64,000 nt of DNA, taken from the NCBI RefSeq assembly GCF_018854495.1, contig NZ_JABBDR010000010.1, forward strand, positions 19,862 to 83,861, given 5' to 3'. Positions within the stretch are counted from its first letter, which is position 1. Each line of letters opens with the position of its first letter. Below, piece by piece: positions 63,651 to 64,000 of the stretch. This DNA is from Acidithiobacillus ferruginosus (GTDB lineage: Bacteria > Pseudomonadota > Gammaproteobacteria > Acidithiobacillales > Acidithiobacillaceae). The notes beneath the pieces are model-generated. The model searched no databases. It saw only the letters and a list, made by a program, of their open reading frames with translations, and was not told the DNA's origin. The position numbers and the translations under genes were made by a program.

Positions 63651-64000
63651 ATTTCATGCTCCTCAGAAAAGGAAAAGGTTGCCGCCCCGTTGCGCCAGAA
63701 GGGCGGTTTTATCACCAGCGCCGGACGCCGCACCCCACGCACCAGCACCGCAGCTAGTGCCCCCGGCGCCAGAACCGCATCCACCCGGGCCAGGGCAATA
63801 CCGCACTGCAAACTGGGCGAAAAAATACCGCTGGTGACCACCCCGCAAGGCTGTCCAGCGGCATTTTCGACGACATAGCCATGGCGGGGAATCCCCTCGC
63901 GCAGGGCCAGACCGACGAGCCTGGCACCGTCACCAGCCGCCGACTCCGCCTCCAGTGCCGCCCGGCCCAGAAAATCCCGGTCTGCGGCCCGCAAGTCCAC
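63647..64000 (-). CDS. gcvT: Aminomethyltransferase GcvT, C-terminal part (runs off right edge)
   Basis: GcvT transfers the one-carbon unit from GcvH-bound intermediate to tetrahydrofolate. Only the last 117 codons are in the window; they include LVGLALREGIPRHGYVV, GVVTSGIFSPSLQCGIALARV and the C-terminal RPALVIKPPFWR, typical of GcvT. The N-terminal folate-binding part lies outside. It leads gcvT-gcvH-gcvPA-gcvPB. Confidence 0.93.
   Translation of the reverse strand: MDLRAADRDFLGRAALEAESAAGDGARLVGLALREGIPRHGYVVENAAGQPCGVVTSGIFSPSLQCGIALARVDAVLAPGALAAVLVRGVRRPALVIKPPFWRNGAATFSFSEEHEI

Overview
The window is a compact, gene-dense chromosomal stretch of a Gram-negative proteobacterium with about 58-60 percent G+C. 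The gene set and order (lepA-lepB-DUF4845-rnc-era-recO-pdxJ-acpS, rpsB-tsf-pyrH-frr-uppS-cdsA-dxr-rseP-bamA), a Cyc2-like cytochrome-porin next to a diheme c4 cytochrome, and a tmRNA tag ending ALAA suggest an acidophilic chemolithotroph such as Acidithiobacillus. That assignment is inference; no rRNA lies in the window. About 64 protein genes, a tmRNA and a tRNA-Ala are supported. No insertion sequence or CRISPR array was seen.

Layout. 1-8400 (minus): translation and envelope operon rpsB to bamA (bamA runs off the left edge), preceded by a good promoter. 8413-17223 (minus): phosphate block read in the order phoB, phoR, pstSCAB, phoU, ppx, dedA, with a clear Pho box before pstS. 17343-20413: rhlE, a Tyr/Pro-rich lipoprotein and a divergent CDF metal exporter. 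20485-22585 (minus): a Cyc2-like fused monoheme cytochrome/outer-membrane barrel followed by a diheme c4 cytochrome, the first two genes of a rus-type electron conduit without the oxidase, behind a 600-base regulatory region. 23183-27072: two GT4 glycosyltransferases, a DUF2934 protein and a divergent LpxH/PlcP-like metallophosphoesterase. 27179-28303: a probably acquired Fic protein beside the tmRNA gene (28689-29052).

29161-42740 (minus): the long rpoE-rseA-degQ / lepA-lepB-DUF4845-rnc-era-recO-pdxJ-acpS-ugd-hldE1-ttcA-hslO series (envelope stress, translation and secretion, RNA processing, cofactor and LPS precursors). 42857-46221: nadB, ygfX-like and ygfZ genes plus a small membrane protein. 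46218-50940 (minus): cydDC and a FIST-domain protein. 51078-56655: tRNA-Ala, MBL hydrolase, tatD, rlmB, two uncharacterised genes with a 43-bp tandem duplication, an AI-2E family permease and a PHP phosphoesterase. 56759-64000: an uncharacterised gene, ahpC, fdxA-msbA, and the glycine cleavage genes gcvT(partial)-gcvH-gcvPA-gcvPB.

The most interesting parts are the Cyc2/c4 pair outside an oxidase operon; the glycosyltransferase/PlcP-like locus, which could remodel lipids under phosphate limitation and shares a window with a full Pho regulon core; the apparently leaderless Fic gene beside tmRNA; and several perfect palindromes in intergenic DNA.
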